DNA from: Ruminococcus sp.
GTDB taxonomy: Bacteria; Bacillota; Clostridia; Oscillospirales; Acutalibacteraceae
Length of the DNA: 64,000 bases
Reading direction: 5' to 3'
NCBI GenBank assembly: GCA_017416065.1
Contig: JAFQDM010000018.1
Span: 1 to 64,000 of the forward strand
Positions 53,614 to 62,320 of this stretch are shown here, piece by piece; within the stretch, counting starts at the first letter, position 1; every line of letters starts with the position of its first letter. The notes under the pieces are model-generated. The model was not told where the DNA came from. It saw only the letters and a program-made list of their open reading frames with translations, and ran no database searches. The position numbers and the translations under genes are program-made.

Positions 53614-56244
53614 ATGCAGTGGACAGGTCTTAACGAACTTCGTGAGATGTTCCTGTCATTTATGGAGAGCAAGGGATGCCTCCGTCTTCAGAGCTTCCCC
53701 CTTATCCCCAAGGATGACAACAGCCTTTTGCTTATCAACAGCGGAATGGCTCCCATGAAAAAGTATTTTACAGGTGAGGTCACACCCCCAAAGACAAGGG
53801 TTACCACCTGCCAGAAGTGTATCCGTACTCCCGATATCGAGCGAGTAGGCATCACAGCACGTCACGGCACGTATTTTGAGATGCTGGGCAACTTCTCTTT
53901 TGGTGATTACTTCAAGATCGAGGCAACTGCCTGGGCTTGGGAGTTCTTCACAGAAGTGCTCAAGATGCCCAAAGAGCTCCTCTATGTTTCTATCTACGAG
54001 GAGGACGACGAGGCTTACGACATCTGGACACAGAAGGTTGGAGTTGATCCCTCTCATATGGTTCGTATGGGCAAAGAGGACAACTTCTGGGAGCATGGCT
54101 CAGGTCCCTGCGGTCCCTGCTCAGAGATCTACTTTGACAGAGGAGAGGAGAAGGGCTGCGGCTCTCCCGATTGCAAGGTTGGTTGCGAGTGCGACCGCTT
54201 TGTTGAGGTATGGAACCTGGTGTTCACTCAGTTTGAAAGCGACGGCAAGGGCAACTACACACCCCTTGACCATCCCAATATTGACACAGGTATGGGTCTT
54301 GAACGCCTTGCATGCGTAATGCAGGGAGTAGATAACCTGTTCCTCGTTGACACGGTTCAGAATATTATGAAGCACATCTCCTCAGTTGTAGGAGTTGAAT
54401 ACGGCAAAGACGACAAGAGCGATATTTCTCTGCGTGTTATCACAGACCACATCCGTTCCACCACCTTTATGATAGGCGACGGAGTTATGCCCTCCAATGA
54501 GGGCAGAGGCTACGTGCTCAGAAGACTTCTCCGCCGTGCCGCACGTCACGGCAGACTCTTAGGCTACAACAAGCCCTTCCTTTATGAGATCTGCTCCACG
54601 GTTATCAAGGAGAACGAGTCCGCATACCCCGAGCTCAGAGAAAAAGAGGATTTCATCACAAAGCTTATCCGTGTTGAAGAGGAAAACTTTGCCAAGACCA
54701 TCGAGCAGGGCTTTGCTATGCTGGATGCAATCATCACAGCAGGCGACGTTAAGGTGCTCTCCGGTGAGGATACCTTCAAGCTCAACGACACCTTCGGCTT
54801 CCCTGTTGACCTTACAAAGGAGATCCTGGCAGAAAAAGGCATCGGCGTAGATACAGACCGTTTCTATGAGCTCCTGGCTGAGCAGAAGAAGCGCTCCCGC
54901 GATGCAAGAAAGAACGCAGGTGCAGATGCCTGGGTTTCTGACAGCGTAGACCTGGCAGATATTGAGGCTACAGAGTTCGTAGGCTATACAGACTACGAGT
55001 GCGATACAAAGATCAAGGCTATCATCGTAAACGGAGAGAGAGAAACAGCCGCAGGCGAAGGCGACAAAGCGGTGGTAGTACTCTCCAAGACTCCCTTCTA
55101 CGCAGAAAGCGGCGGTCAGGTTGGCGACACAGGTGTTATCACCATCGGCAACACAGAGTTTGAGGTTACAAACACAACCAAGGATCACGCAGGCATCTTC
55201 CTGCATACAGGTGTGGTGAGAAAAGGCAGCTTTGCTGTTGAAGACTGTGCAGTGGCTTCCATCAATGCAGACCGCAGACAGTCCATTATGCGCAACCACA
55301 CGGCGGCTCACCTGCTTCAGGCAGCCCTCCGCAAGGTGCTCGGCAGCCACATTGAGCAGGCAGGCCAGTATGTTTCCGATGCTTCCTGCAGATTTGACTT
55401 CACTCACTTCTCAGCACTCACAGCTCAGGAACTTCTGGACGTAGAGGCTCTGGTTAATGCAGATATTCTGAATGCACTTGAGGTTATGACAAAAGAGATG
55501 CCCATTGACGAGGCAAAGAAGCTGGGAGCCATGGCTCTCTTTGGCGAGAAATACGGCGACGTAGTCCGCGTTGTAAAGGCAGGCGACAGCTCCATAGAGC
55601 TTTGCGGAGGTACCCACGTGGACAATACTGCAAAGCTGGGTCTTTTCAAGATCCGTTCAGAGTCCTCCGTTGCCGCAGGCGTGCGCCGTATCGAGGCGTT
55701 CACAGGCAAGGGTGTGCTTCAGTTTATTGACAGCACCCTGGCTCTTGTGGGCAAGAGTGCTCAGGCTCTTAAGCTGAATTCCCCTCTTGAGCTTGCAAAC
55801 GGATGCGAGAAGGTTTCAGAGGAGCTCAAGGCTAAGGACAAGAAGATCGCAGAGCTGGAGGCGGAGATCGCAAAGCTTAAGATAGGCTCTATCTTTGACG
55901 GTGCACAGGATATTGAGGGAGTTAAGGTCATCACCACCCGTATGGACGGCGCAGATGCAGATATGCTCAAGAATATGTGCTCTATGGTGACAGATAAAGA
56001 ATCCTGCGCAGTTGTGCTTATTGCAAGCGTTAACGGCGAGAAGCTGACCCTTTGCTGTGCATGCGGCAAGGATGCCATCGCAAAGGGACTCAAAGCAGGC
56101 AACATCGTTAAGGCGGCGGCTCAGGTTACAGGCGGCAACGGCGGCGGTAAGCCTGATATGGCAATGGCAGGCGGTAAGGATATTTCCAAGGTGCAGGATG
56201 CACTTGCAGTTGTGGTTGACACAGTCCGCGCAACCCTTGCATAA
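53614..56244 (+). CDS. alaS: Alanyl-tRNA synthetase
   Basis: AlaRS charges tRNA-Ala and edits Ser/Gly errors. The 876-residue enzyme starts MQWTGLNELREMFLSFMESKG, has the class II core (ARHGTYFEMLGNFSFGDYFK), the editing motif NHTAAHLLQAAL, CGGTHV with its metal ligand, and a C-Ala domain with GGNGGGKPDMAMAGG. ATG 53614 is chosen because AAGGA lies 8 bases upstream; the ATG at 53605 overlaps that site. Confidence 0.98.
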   Translation: MQWTGLNELREMFLSFMESKGCLRLQSFPLIPKDDNSLLLINSGMAPMKKYFTGEVTPPKTRVTTCQKCIRTPDIERVGITARHGTYFEMLGNFSFGDYFKIEATAWAWEFFTEVLKMPKELLYVSIYEEDDEAYDIWTQKVGVDPSHMVRMGKEDNFWEHGSGPCGPCSEIYFDRGEEKGCGSPDCKVGCECDRFVEVWNLVFTQFESDGKGNYTPLDHPNIDTGMGLERLACVMQGVDNLFLVDTVQNIMKHISSVVGVEYGKDDKSDISLRVITDHIRSTTFMIGDGVMPSNEGRGYVLRRLLRRAARHGRLLGYNKPFLYEICSTVIKENESAYPELREKEDFITKLIRVEEENFAKTIEQGFAMLDAIITAGDVKVLSGEDTFKLNDTFGFPVDLTKEILAEKGIGVDTDRFYELLAEQKKRSRDARKNAGADAWVSDSVDLADIEATEFVGYTDYECDTKIKAIIVNGERETAAGEGDKAVVVLSKTPFYAESGGQVGDTGVITIGNTEFEVTNTTKDHAGIFLHTGVVRKGSFAVEDCAVASINADRRQSIMRNHTAAHLLQAALRKVLGSHIEQAGQYVSDASCRFDFTHFSALTAQELLDVEALVNADILNALEVMTKEMPIDEAKKLGAMALFGEKYGDVVRVVKAGDSSIELCGGTHVDNTAKLGLFKIRSESSVAAGVRRIEAFTGKGVLQFIDSTLALVGKSAQALKLNSPLELANGCEKVSEELKAKDKKIAELEAEIAKLKIGSIFDGAQDIEGVKVITTRMDGADADMLKNMCSMVTDKESCAVVLIASVNGEKLTLCCACGKDAIAKGLKAGNIVKAAAQVTGGNGGGKPDMAMAGGKDISKVQDALAVVVDTVRATLA

Positions 56245-56261
56245 TTTTAAGCATTTCCTTT

Positions 56262-56338
56262 GAGAAGAAAGCTCCTGAGCCCCTTTGTGTAAAAGGGGGG
56301 AAGATTGCCAATGGCAATCAAGAGGGGTTGTTAATAAA
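56262..56338. repeat. Palindromic intergenic repeat
   Basis: Short inverted repeats CCCCTTTGTGTAAAAGGGG and GATTGCCAATGGCAATC are followed by AGAGGGGTTGTT. This resembles the spacer element at 1840-1965. Confidence 0.5.
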
Positions 56339-56344
56339 AAACAC

Positions 56345-56381
56345 AGCCAAGGATGATTTTATACCATCCTTGGCTTTTTTT
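56345..56381 (+). terminator. alaS terminator
   Basis: AGCCAAGGATG (56345-56355) pairs perfectly with CATCCTTGGCT (56365-56375), followed by seven T. Confidence 0.9.
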
Positions 56382-56382
56382 A

Positions 56383-56411
56383 TTGACACCGAAAGTCGCA
56401 GTTGCTATACT
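56383..56411 (+). promoter_or_regulatory. Promoter of the two-module dockerin gene
   Basis: TTGACA (56383-56388), 17 bases, TATACT (56406-56411). It lies directly behind the alaS terminator. Confidence 0.7.
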
Positions 56412-56458
56412 TAAATTATGGGAATCGAAGTGGAATTTTTAATAAGGAGTTGTTTTTT

Positions 56459-57778
56459 ATGGCAAAAAAATTACTGTCTGCAATTCTAACGGTTCTGCTT
56501 GTTGTGTCTGCTTTTGGCGCAACGTCCGTCTTTGCAAATGATGAAACGGAGATTTTAACTCCAAAGACGGAGCAAAATACCCTTCCTCAGGTAGCCGAGG
56601 GCTGTAATCGCTATTTTTTCTATCTCCCAAAATCCTGGCAGAATGAATACACACAGACCGCAGGTATCTATTGGTTCGAAGGCACAGGGGCTCACGATAG
56701 CTTTCCCGGAGTGGAGGCAATCAAGGCTGATGCCGAGGGCGTTTATTATTACGATGTTCCAAAGGATGTAGAAGGCGTAATCTGGAATAATTTCTTCGAC
56801 GGCGGTGAGGACAGAACAACCGAAGAATACTATGCAACTAAGGCTACTGATGGTGCATATATGTACCCCTATGAAAAGGGTGAACACGAGCTGTACCCTG
56901 ACGGAATCTGCGACTATAACAATATGATTTTTATTGTTGACTTTAGCCGTTGCGGTTGTTTGCACTGGGATTACCGTACAAACGGCGGTGAATGGTATTA
57001 TTACTACGGCAACGGCGAATACGGCACAACCCCCGAACGCGGAGAGGTAGTATATACAGACCGTTCCATAGGAGAGTATTGTCCTCATCAGCAACCCGAA
57101 ACTCCGGATAATGACAAATTCGGTCTTCCTGAGGTGGCAGAGGGTTGCAACCGATATTTCTTCCATTTGCCCGATTCCTGGCTCAATGAGTACTCAGACA
57201 CCGCAGGAATATATTGGTGGGAGGGTACAGGTGCACAGGTTGCCTGGCCGGGGCTTAAGGCACACAAGGCAGATGCCGAAAACGTGTATTACTACGATGT
57301 GCCTGCAGACGTAAGTCAGATAATATGGAATAATTACATACATTTCAGTCCCGATCAGGTGGTTGGTCCTGAGTACGGTGCAACCTGCAAAACTGAATCT
57401 GTCAGTCTTGATGGGGGAGCGTACAACGGTATGATTTTTGTTATTACCGTACAGTATGACGTCGTTTCTAATCTGGGCTCTATTTATGCTGGCGAGTGGA
57501 GAGAGTACTACGGCAACGGAGAGTTTGAAATGGGCTACCCCTACGTACCTCCGGAGGATCTGTATCCGATAGGTGACGTAAACGGTGACAAGGCAGTGAA
57601 CATCAAGGATGCAACTCATATTCAGAAATTCATTTCAGGGCTTGATGTACCAAAGGTGAATAATGTGCTGGGCGATGTGGACAACTCCGCAGATATTACC
57701 GTGAAGGATGCCACCGCCATTCAGAAGTTTATTGCAGGAATATATACGGGCTATCCCATAGGGCAGTACCTATCATAA
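56459..57778 (+). CDS. Secreted dockerin protein with two starch-binding-like modules
   Basis: The 439-residue protein has a signal peptide (1-24, ending SVFAND), two modules homologous to those of the protein at 51209 (about nt 56610-57050 and 57150-57540; NRYFFYLPKSWQNEY, GIYWWEGTGAQVAWPGLKA, YYYDVPADVSQIIWNN), and a C-terminal two-repeat dockerin (GDVNGDKAVNIKDATHIQK; GDVDNSADITVKDATAIQK). Dockerin position is the reverse of that protein, where it is N-terminal. No catalytic site is seen. AAGGAG precedes ATG 56459. Confidence 0.82.
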   Translation: MAKKLLSAILTVLLVVSAFGATSVFANDETEILTPKTEQNTLPQVAEGCNRYFFYLPKSWQNEYTQTAGIYWFEGTGAHDSFPGVEAIKADAEGVYYYDVPKDVEGVIWNNFFDGGEDRTTEEYYATKATDGAYMYPYEKGEHELYPDGICDYNNMIFIVDFSRCGCLHWDYRTNGGEWYYYYGNGEYGTTPERGEVVYTDRSIGEYCPHQQPETPDNDKFGLPEVAEGCNRYFFHLPDSWLNEYSDTAGIYWWEGTGAQVAWPGLKAHKADAENVYYYDVPADVSQIIWNNYIHFSPDQVVGPEYGATCKTESVSLDGGAYNGMIFVITVQYDVVSNLGSIYAGEWREYYGNGEFEMGYPYVPPEDLYPIGDVNGDKAVNIKDATHIQKFISGLDVPKVNNVLGDVDNSADITVKDATAIQKFIAGIYTGYPIGQYLS

Positions 57779-57785
57779 AAAACAA

Positions 57786-57830
57786 AACCGCTTTTCTTCA
57801 CTTTTTGTGGTGAGGAAAGCGGTTTTTTAT
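57786..57830. terminator. Bidirectional terminator between the dockerin gene and folT
   Basis: AACCGCTTTTCTTCAC pairs with GTGAGGAAAGCGGTT. The hairpin is flanked by T- and A-runs on both sides, between converging genes. Confidence 0.88.
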
Positions 57831-57842
57831 TATTATAAAGAG

Positions 57843-58397
57843 TTATTTGATTTTAAGCTTTGGAATCTTACAAAGTACCTTTGAGAAAAAGTAGATGAGC
57901 ACAGCTTCGATGGGTATGGCCACCAGGGTCTTGAGTCCTCTCAGCCCTGCCATAAGCAGGAACGCTTTCTGGTACTGTATAAGAAGCCACAAGGAGCCCA
58001 GAGCTACCTCGACGAGAATTCCGATGAAAACCTCGCTTATTACAATGTTTAAAAGCAGACGCTTTGGCTTGTAGAGGAAGATTCCGTAGATAAGTCCCAC
58101 AAGTATTCCGCTTACTGTCCAGCCCGGGAAGTAGTACCCCATGGGAGCAATCAGAAAGCTGAGTATATCTCCCATACCTCCCACTATCATTCCTGCCACG
58201 GGTCCGCACAGCATAGCGGCCATGGCTACAGGCAAAAAGCCAAAGCCGATCTTAATGTCGGGGGATATGGCAAGGGTAAGGTTGGAGAAATACCCTATCA
58301 CCACCCTAAGGGCTAAAAGCATGGCACATATGGCCATATTCTGAACCTTTGCGAGCTCCTTTGCGGAGTCTTTGAATTTAGCAAACAGAATGTTCAA
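57843..58397 (-). CDS. folT: ECF transporter S component for folate
   Basis: FolT is the substrate-binding membrane subunit of an energy-coupling factor importer; the shared ATPase/T module must be encoded elsewhere. The 184-residue protein has about six hydrophobic segments and the S-component pattern VQNMAICAMLLALRVVIGYF, KIGFGFLPVAMAAMLCGPVAG. TTG 58397 follows GAGGT by about 6 bases. The THF riboswitch upstream strongly supports the folate assignment. Confidence 0.92.
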   Translation of the reverse strand: MNILFAKFKDSAKELAKVQNMAICAMLLALRVVIGYFSNLTLAISPDIKIGFGFLPVAMAAMLCGPVAGMIVGGMGDILSFLIAPMGYYFPGWTVSGILVGLIYGIFLYKPKRLLLNIVISEVFIGILVEVALGSLWLLIQYQKAFLLMAGLRGLKTLVAIPIEAVLIYFFSKVLCKIPKLKIK

Positions 58398-58429
58398 AAC
58401 AATACCTCATTTCTGCTGCCGTTTACAAG

Positions 58430-58460
58430 AAAAAAGGACAGAACCACAGAGGCTCTGTCC
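58430..58460 (-). terminator. Terminator of the THF riboswitch
   Basis: On the minus strand GGACAGAGCC...GGTTCTGTCC is followed by TTTTTTC. It lies between the riboswitch and folT. Confidence 0.88.
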
Positions 58461-58473
58461 CGTTACTTCCAAT

Positions 58474-58600
58474 AAACAGCGGGATGCGAAGTCTGTACCG
58501 TGTGACGTATCCGTCAGCTTCGTCCTGCGAACAACTCCCCGTTTCGCAGGCACTAAAGGCAAGGCTTACAGCCTGCCAACGCACAGCTTCTACTCTGTAC
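58474..58600 (-). promoter_or_regulatory. THF riboswitch
   Basis: On the minus strand the conserved words appear in order: ACAGAGTAGAAG, TGCGTT, ACGGGGAGTTG, GGACGAAGC, ACGGT and TTCGCATCCCGCTGT, matching the tetrahydrofolate aptamer consensus from memory. ACAG and CTGT close the outer stem. Folate binding should favour the downstream terminator and shut off folT. Confidence 0.88.
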
Positions 58601-58605
58601 CCACT

Positions 58606-58633
58606 ATTATATCACTATGTTTCGTTTTGTCAA
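58606..58633 (-). promoter_or_regulatory. folT promoter
   Basis: On the minus strand TTGACA (58628-58633), 16 bases, TATAAT (58606-58611). The -35 sits at the end of ribU. Confidence 0.75.
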
Positions 58634-59254
58634 TCAATAATTGCTGATACCCTTGATAAGTATGCTCAAAGGCTTGTAGATAAAGGCTGTGACAGCCGAG
58701 ACGATAAGTGCCTTGATAAGGTTAAAGGGCAATACGCACACAAGGCAGAAGTCAAACATACTGTCAACAAAGGGGAAGATAGCGCTTCCCATCTGAATGA
58801 TTGCTTCAACAGGCATAGAGAAAAGGCTTGCATAAAGGGGAATCATAATGAAAGCGTTGATGAAGGTTGCAAGCACAGCCATGGAAAGTCCGCCTGTAAT
58901 AAGACCCACAATAGCTCTCTTTTTTGTTTTCTTCTGCTTGTAGATGATAGAAGCAGGAATAATGAAAATACATCCCAGAACAAAGTTTGACAGCTCGCCC
59001 ACACCCATGGTGTTGGTGGTGATGAGCTTTACAAGTACCTTCACAAGCTCAATTATTATGCCTGCCACAGGACCCATGGAGAATGCACCTATAAGGGCAG
59101 GAAGCTCCGAAAAATCAAATTTGTAGAAAGGCGGAGCAATAAATGGCAGGGGAATCTCCAGCTCAATGAGTATGACCGCACAGGCCGCAAGCATTGCACA
59201 GCTGACCATAGTGCGTGTGTTGAGCAGGGGATTTTTTTTCTTTGTTTCACTCAT
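58634..59254 (-). CDS. ribU: ECF transporter S component for riboflavin
   Basis: RibU is the riboflavin-binding subunit of an ECF importer. The 206-residue protein has the RibU motif FYKFDFSELPALIGAFSMGPVAG followed by a long helix (IIIELVKVLVKLI). ATG 59254 has GGAGG 8 bases upstream; the frame extends further but without a ribosome site. An FMN riboswitch lies in its leader, so the substrate call is strong. Confidence 0.94.
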   Translation of the reverse strand: MSETKKKNPLLNTRTMVSCAMLAACAVILIELEIPLPFIAPPFYKFDFSELPALIGAFSMGPVAGIIIELVKVLVKLITTNTMGVGELSNFVLGCIFIIPASIIYKQKKTKKRAIVGLITGGLSMAVLATFINAFIMIPLYASLFSMPVEAIIQMGSAIFPFVDSMFDFCLVCVLPFNLIKALIVSAVTAFIYKPLSILIKGISNY

Positions 59255-59275
59255 AATCAAAACCTCCGTAAAGAC

Positions 59276-59301
59276 AAAAATCCCCACAAAATCTGTGGGG
59301 A
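59276..59301 (-). terminator. Terminator of the FMN riboswitch
   Basis: On the minus strand TCCCCACAGATTTTGTGGGGA is followed by TTTTTG, 9 bases before the ribU ribosome site. Confidence 0.88.
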
Positions 59302-59327
59302 GGCTTAATGCTTGTAAATAACAGGAA

Positions 59328-59450
59328 AGAAGAACCCTTTCTTATCCGGACTGTAACCGTCGGCACAGGATTTGCACCTGTTCAACAGAACTGATCTGCT
59401 TGCGGGCTTTACCGCCGGTGGGGAGTTTCACCCCGCCTCAAAGATTTCTT
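59328..59450 (-). promoter_or_regulatory. FMN riboswitch (RFN element)
   Basis: On the minus strand the RFN words appear in order: GGCGGGGTGAAACTCCCC, ACCGGCGGTAAAGCCCGC, CAGGTGCAAATCCTG, GCCGACGGTTACAGTCCGGAT and AAGAAAGGGTTC. FMN binding should favour the terminator and repress ribU. Confidence 0.96.
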
Positions 59451-59456
59451 GCTATT

Positions 59457-59485
59457 ATATTATTACTATATAGAATTTTTGTCAA
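59457..59485 (-). promoter_or_regulatory. ribU promoter
   Basis: On the minus strand TTGACA (59480-59485), 17 bases, TAATAT (59457-59462). Confidence 0.7.
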
Positions 59486-59519
59486 CAATTATGTCTTAAC
59501 TGTAATAATTGCACAGTAT

Positions 59520-60368
59520 TCAGCGGCAGGGCTTGTTAAGCTCCAGCCTTATTATCTCGTGGTGGGGAATCCTTTGTTCCTCAGGGGGAAGCTCCATATA
59601 ATTCCCAAAGGGAATTTTCAGGTATTCATCGTACCCCTTCATTGCAAGAAAGCTTCTGCCCTCAAACTCCACCTCTGTTGTGCCTGAGTAGATCAGCTCT
59701 CTGGGATAGACCTTTTTCATAAAATAAAAGCCTGCGCAGAATTCCGCCACGTTTTCGCTTTCTTCAAAATTATAGCGAGTCATTCGCTTTTCTGCAAATC
59801 TCCAGATCTTGTATCTTGTTTTGCGATTTCTGAATATTCCCAGAAGCACACGGCTTCCGAATGCAAGGAGCCCGCCCTGATTCTTTGGCACCATTTGTGC
59901 GCGGAAGAGGGAATAAACCATAACCCAGAAGTACTGCATATACCGTGCAAGCTTCTTTTCGGCAAGTCCGTCAATGGGGAAGATGTCAAGGGGGATTCCG
60001 TGGGGAATATCCATATCCTCCTGGTAGTCCTTCACCATGGTGTGGTCTGTGTCCGTAAGCACGGCAAATATATTGCCGGAGAAGCTGTTTGCATCAGAAT
60101 CATCCAAAAGCACAAACCGCTGTGAGGGATTTTCTTTTCTGTAAAGCTCCAGGAATTTTTCGTAGTCGGGTCTGGGCATAAGCACGTCTGTGTCGTCATC
60201 CCAGGGGATGAAGCCTTTGTGCCTTACAGCACCAATAAGGCAGCCCCCGCAAAGATAGTAGGTAAGCCCGTGCTTGCGGCAGAAGCTGTCAAAGAATGTA
60301 AGCCCCTCCAGCTCGCAAAGCTGAAGCTCACGAAGCTCCTTGGGGGATAGTTTCAGTTTATCAGCCAT
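59520..60368 (-). CDS. LicD family phosphotransferase
   Basis: LicD proteins transfer phosphocholine or similar groups onto surface glycans. The 282-residue protein has LTYYLCGGCLIGAVRHKGFIPWDDD, with DDDTD as the metal-binding acid cluster, typical of the family. It follows a glycosyltransferase gene by 38 bases and is likely the last of the operon starting at 63682. The donor and acceptor cannot be told. Confidence 0.92.
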   Translation of the reverse strand: MADKLKLSPKELRELQLCELEGLTFFDSFCRKHGLTYYLCGGCLIGAVRHKGFIPWDDDTDVLMPRPDYEKFLELYRKENPSQRFVLLDDSDANSFSGNIFAVLTDTDHTMVKDYQEDMDIPHGIPLDIFPIDGLAEKKLARYMQYFWVMVYSLFRAQMVPKNQGGLLAFGSRVLLGIFRNRKTRYKIWRFAEKRMTRYNFEESENVAEFCAGFYFMKKVYPRELIYSGTTEVEFEGRSFLAMKGYDEYLKIPFGNYMELPPEEQRIPHHEIIRLELNKPCR

Positions 60369-60406
60369 ATTATCACCGATAGTATATGAGTATATGTAGT
60401 TTAAGC

Positions 60407-61477
60407 TCAGTTTTCCCTGTCTGCTCTGTTTTTGAGCATTATCTGACGAACTTCCTCAATTCTCTTATAGGGAATATCCTTGAGCTTGTGCTTCCAGAAG
60501 GGCATCTTTACAAGTCCCACAAAGGTTCCTATTCCGTATGCAAGGTGCAGAATGGGGAAGATAAAGGGAAGTACCAAAAACTGGGGCTTGACCTTTTTGG
60601 TCATAAAGCAGCCCACTGTGTTTGTAAAGTCAAACATACCGTAAGCAAGTCCCAGGAACATCAAGGGATATGCATAACCCAGGCAAGCGGCAACCGTAAA
60701 GGCTATGAGAGCCATCAAAAATACAAAGGGTGCAAAGTGGAAGTAAGAAAGACAGCCTCTGCAAACACCAAAGGTAAGACCTATCCAGTATCCGTTGCCG
60801 TATTTTTGCTTTATCATACGTCTGAGTGAGTTTCTTGTGTGCTGAAAGGAGATAATGTCAGGGCAGCTGCACATTTTGTAGCCTGCTTCGCGAATGCGGT
60901 AGTGCAGCTCGTTGTCCTCAGTTCTGCCGAGGCTTTCGTTAAAGCCGCCCACCTTCTCAAAAACCTCTCGTCTGTATGCAGCGTGGAACAGAGAATCGTG
61001 GTATTCCTTTTTCTCTGTGGGGCGTCTGTACTCGGCAATGGAGCTGCCGAAGAGAGATTCCTCAGCTGCAAGGAGAGTCAGCTTCCAGGAGGTCTCGTTG
61101 TCAACAATGTTGGGTCTGCCGCCGCCTACTATGTCCTCTCCCTCCTCAAGATTATCCACACATTTGCGGATAAAGTCGCGGGGGATCTGGGCGTGAGCGT
61201 CTATGCGGATGATAACATCTCCCGTTGAAACGCAAAGAGCACAGTTCCAGGCGCTTGCCTGGTTGTATTTTTCATTCGTTGTAATGATAACCTGCTTAAA
61301 GTTATACTGTGTGTTTTTGAAATCCTCCATCATGGCACGGGTGTTGTCTGTGGAGTTGCTGTCTACCAGCACAACCTCTATCTTATCGTGAGGGTATGTC
61401 TGGGATGCGATATTGCGGAAAAGTCCGTTGAGAACGTTTTCTTCGTTGTATGCAATTACACAAAGTGAAACTAACAT
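60407..61477 (-). CDS. Glycosyltransferase family 2 with C-terminal membrane segments (ExoA-like)
   Basis: The 356-residue protein begins MLVSLCVIAYNEENVLNGLF and has the GT2 acid motif DVIIRIDAHAQIP. HNFIP-type EDNELHYRIREAG and the conserved QHTRNSLRRM follow. Three or four hydrophobic segments (about 236-335) anchor it. It should extend a surface polysaccharide from an activated sugar. The start overlaps closely with the stop of the upstream membrane-protein gene (3-base gap). Confidence 0.92.
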   Translation of the reverse strand: MLVSLCVIAYNEENVLNGLFRNIASQTYPHDKIEVVLVDSNSTDNTRAMMEDFKNTQYNFKQVIITTNEKYNQASAWNCALCVSTGDVIIRIDAHAQIPRDFIRKCVDNLEEGEDIVGGGRPNIVDNETSWKLTLLAAEESLFGSSIAEYRRPTEKKEYHDSLFHAAYRREVFEKVGGFNESLGRTEDNELHYRIREAGYKMCSCPDIISFQHTRNSLRRMIKQKYGNGYWIGLTFGVCRGCLSYFHFAPFVFLMALIAFTVAACLGYAYPLMFLGLAYGMFDFTNTVGCFMTKKVKPQFLVLPFIFPILHLAYGIGTFVGLVKMPFWKHKLKDIPYKRIEEVRQIMLKNRADREN

Positions 61478-61480
61478 AAT

Positions 61481-62290
61481 TTACTCATCCTCATTCTGCT
61501 TCGATTGCAGCTTTATTATCCATTTGGCAGATACCGCATAGCTTGTCATAACGTAAGGAATTACAAAAAGCAAGGGGATGACCGCCAGGCAGAGAACAAG
61601 AAAAGGCAGGTACCGGAGCAAGATCCTGTGCACGCTTTTCTCGTATCCGCGCATAAACTGCTCTGAGATCCACAGAGCATTCTTTGCAGGAATGTTGTCT
61701 ATATCGACTATCAGATACATAGTCAGGAATTTACCTGCATTCACAAAGCTGAAAAAGTAAATTCCGCCTAAGATCATAGCGTAACTTACAGCATACCACA
61801 ATATGTTGTAAAAATCAAGTTTATCTTTCTCTGCGGCTTCTGCAGAGGCTGTAATGAAAATAAGGATACCGGGCAGAAAGCAGATGACTGCCTGCCAGAA
61901 ATGGCTCAGAGCTATTCTGAGCATACTTTTAAGCGTGCTCACGTATCTTCCTCTTGCCATATAATGAAAAACCTCATAAAAGCCGGCGCTTTCATTCTTT
62001 GCCATGGTGTAATAAAACCTTACTGCACCCAAAAAAACGGGCAGGGCAAGCACAAGTACACCGATGGTGAAAAATGCAAATAATGCATAGTATAAGGGCA
62101 AGGAATCCGCAATTACGGTTATCTCCATCGTTTCAAAAATAAGGTTCAGTGCGTCTGTCAGCATTGCTGAAAGGTAAATGCAGGTCATAACCACAACCCC
62201 AAGCACTGTGGTAACGCCCACGGCAGTAGGCAGGTTACCCTTTGCAAGGAGCTCCTTTGCCTGCTTGTTTATGATTTTTTCAGCTTTCAT
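61481..62290 (-). CDS. Integral membrane protein, hypothetical
   Basis: The 269-residue protein shows about six hydrophobic segments, beginning LPTAVGVTTVLGVVVMTCIYL and ending FLVLCLAVIPLLFVIPYVMTSYAV. The arrangement is DUF975-like, but I am not sure. AAAGGAATC precedes the ATG. It sits between a dipeptidase and the glycosyltransferase and is probably cotranscribed with both. Function unknown. Confidence 0.75.
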   Translation of the reverse strand: MKAEKIINKQAKELLAKGNLPTAVGVTTVLGVVVMTCIYLSAMLTDALNLIFETMEITVIADSLPLYYALFAFFTIGVLVLALPVFLGAVRFYYTMAKNESAGFYEVFHYMARGRYVSTLKSMLRIALSHFWQAVICFLPGILIFITASAEAAEKDKLDFYNILWYAVSYAMILGGIYFFSFVNAGKFLTMYLIVDIDNIPAKNALWISEQFMRGYEKSVHRILLRYLPFLVLCLAVIPLLFVIPYVMTSYAVSAKWIIKLQSKQNEDE

Positions 62291-62320
62291 AGTGTGATTC
62301 CTTTCGGATACAAGCGTAGT

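Noticed and set aside
54559-55407. A 282-codon antisense frame inside alaS
   Set aside because: It is a Cys-rich shadow without start signals; alaS is certain on the other strand.
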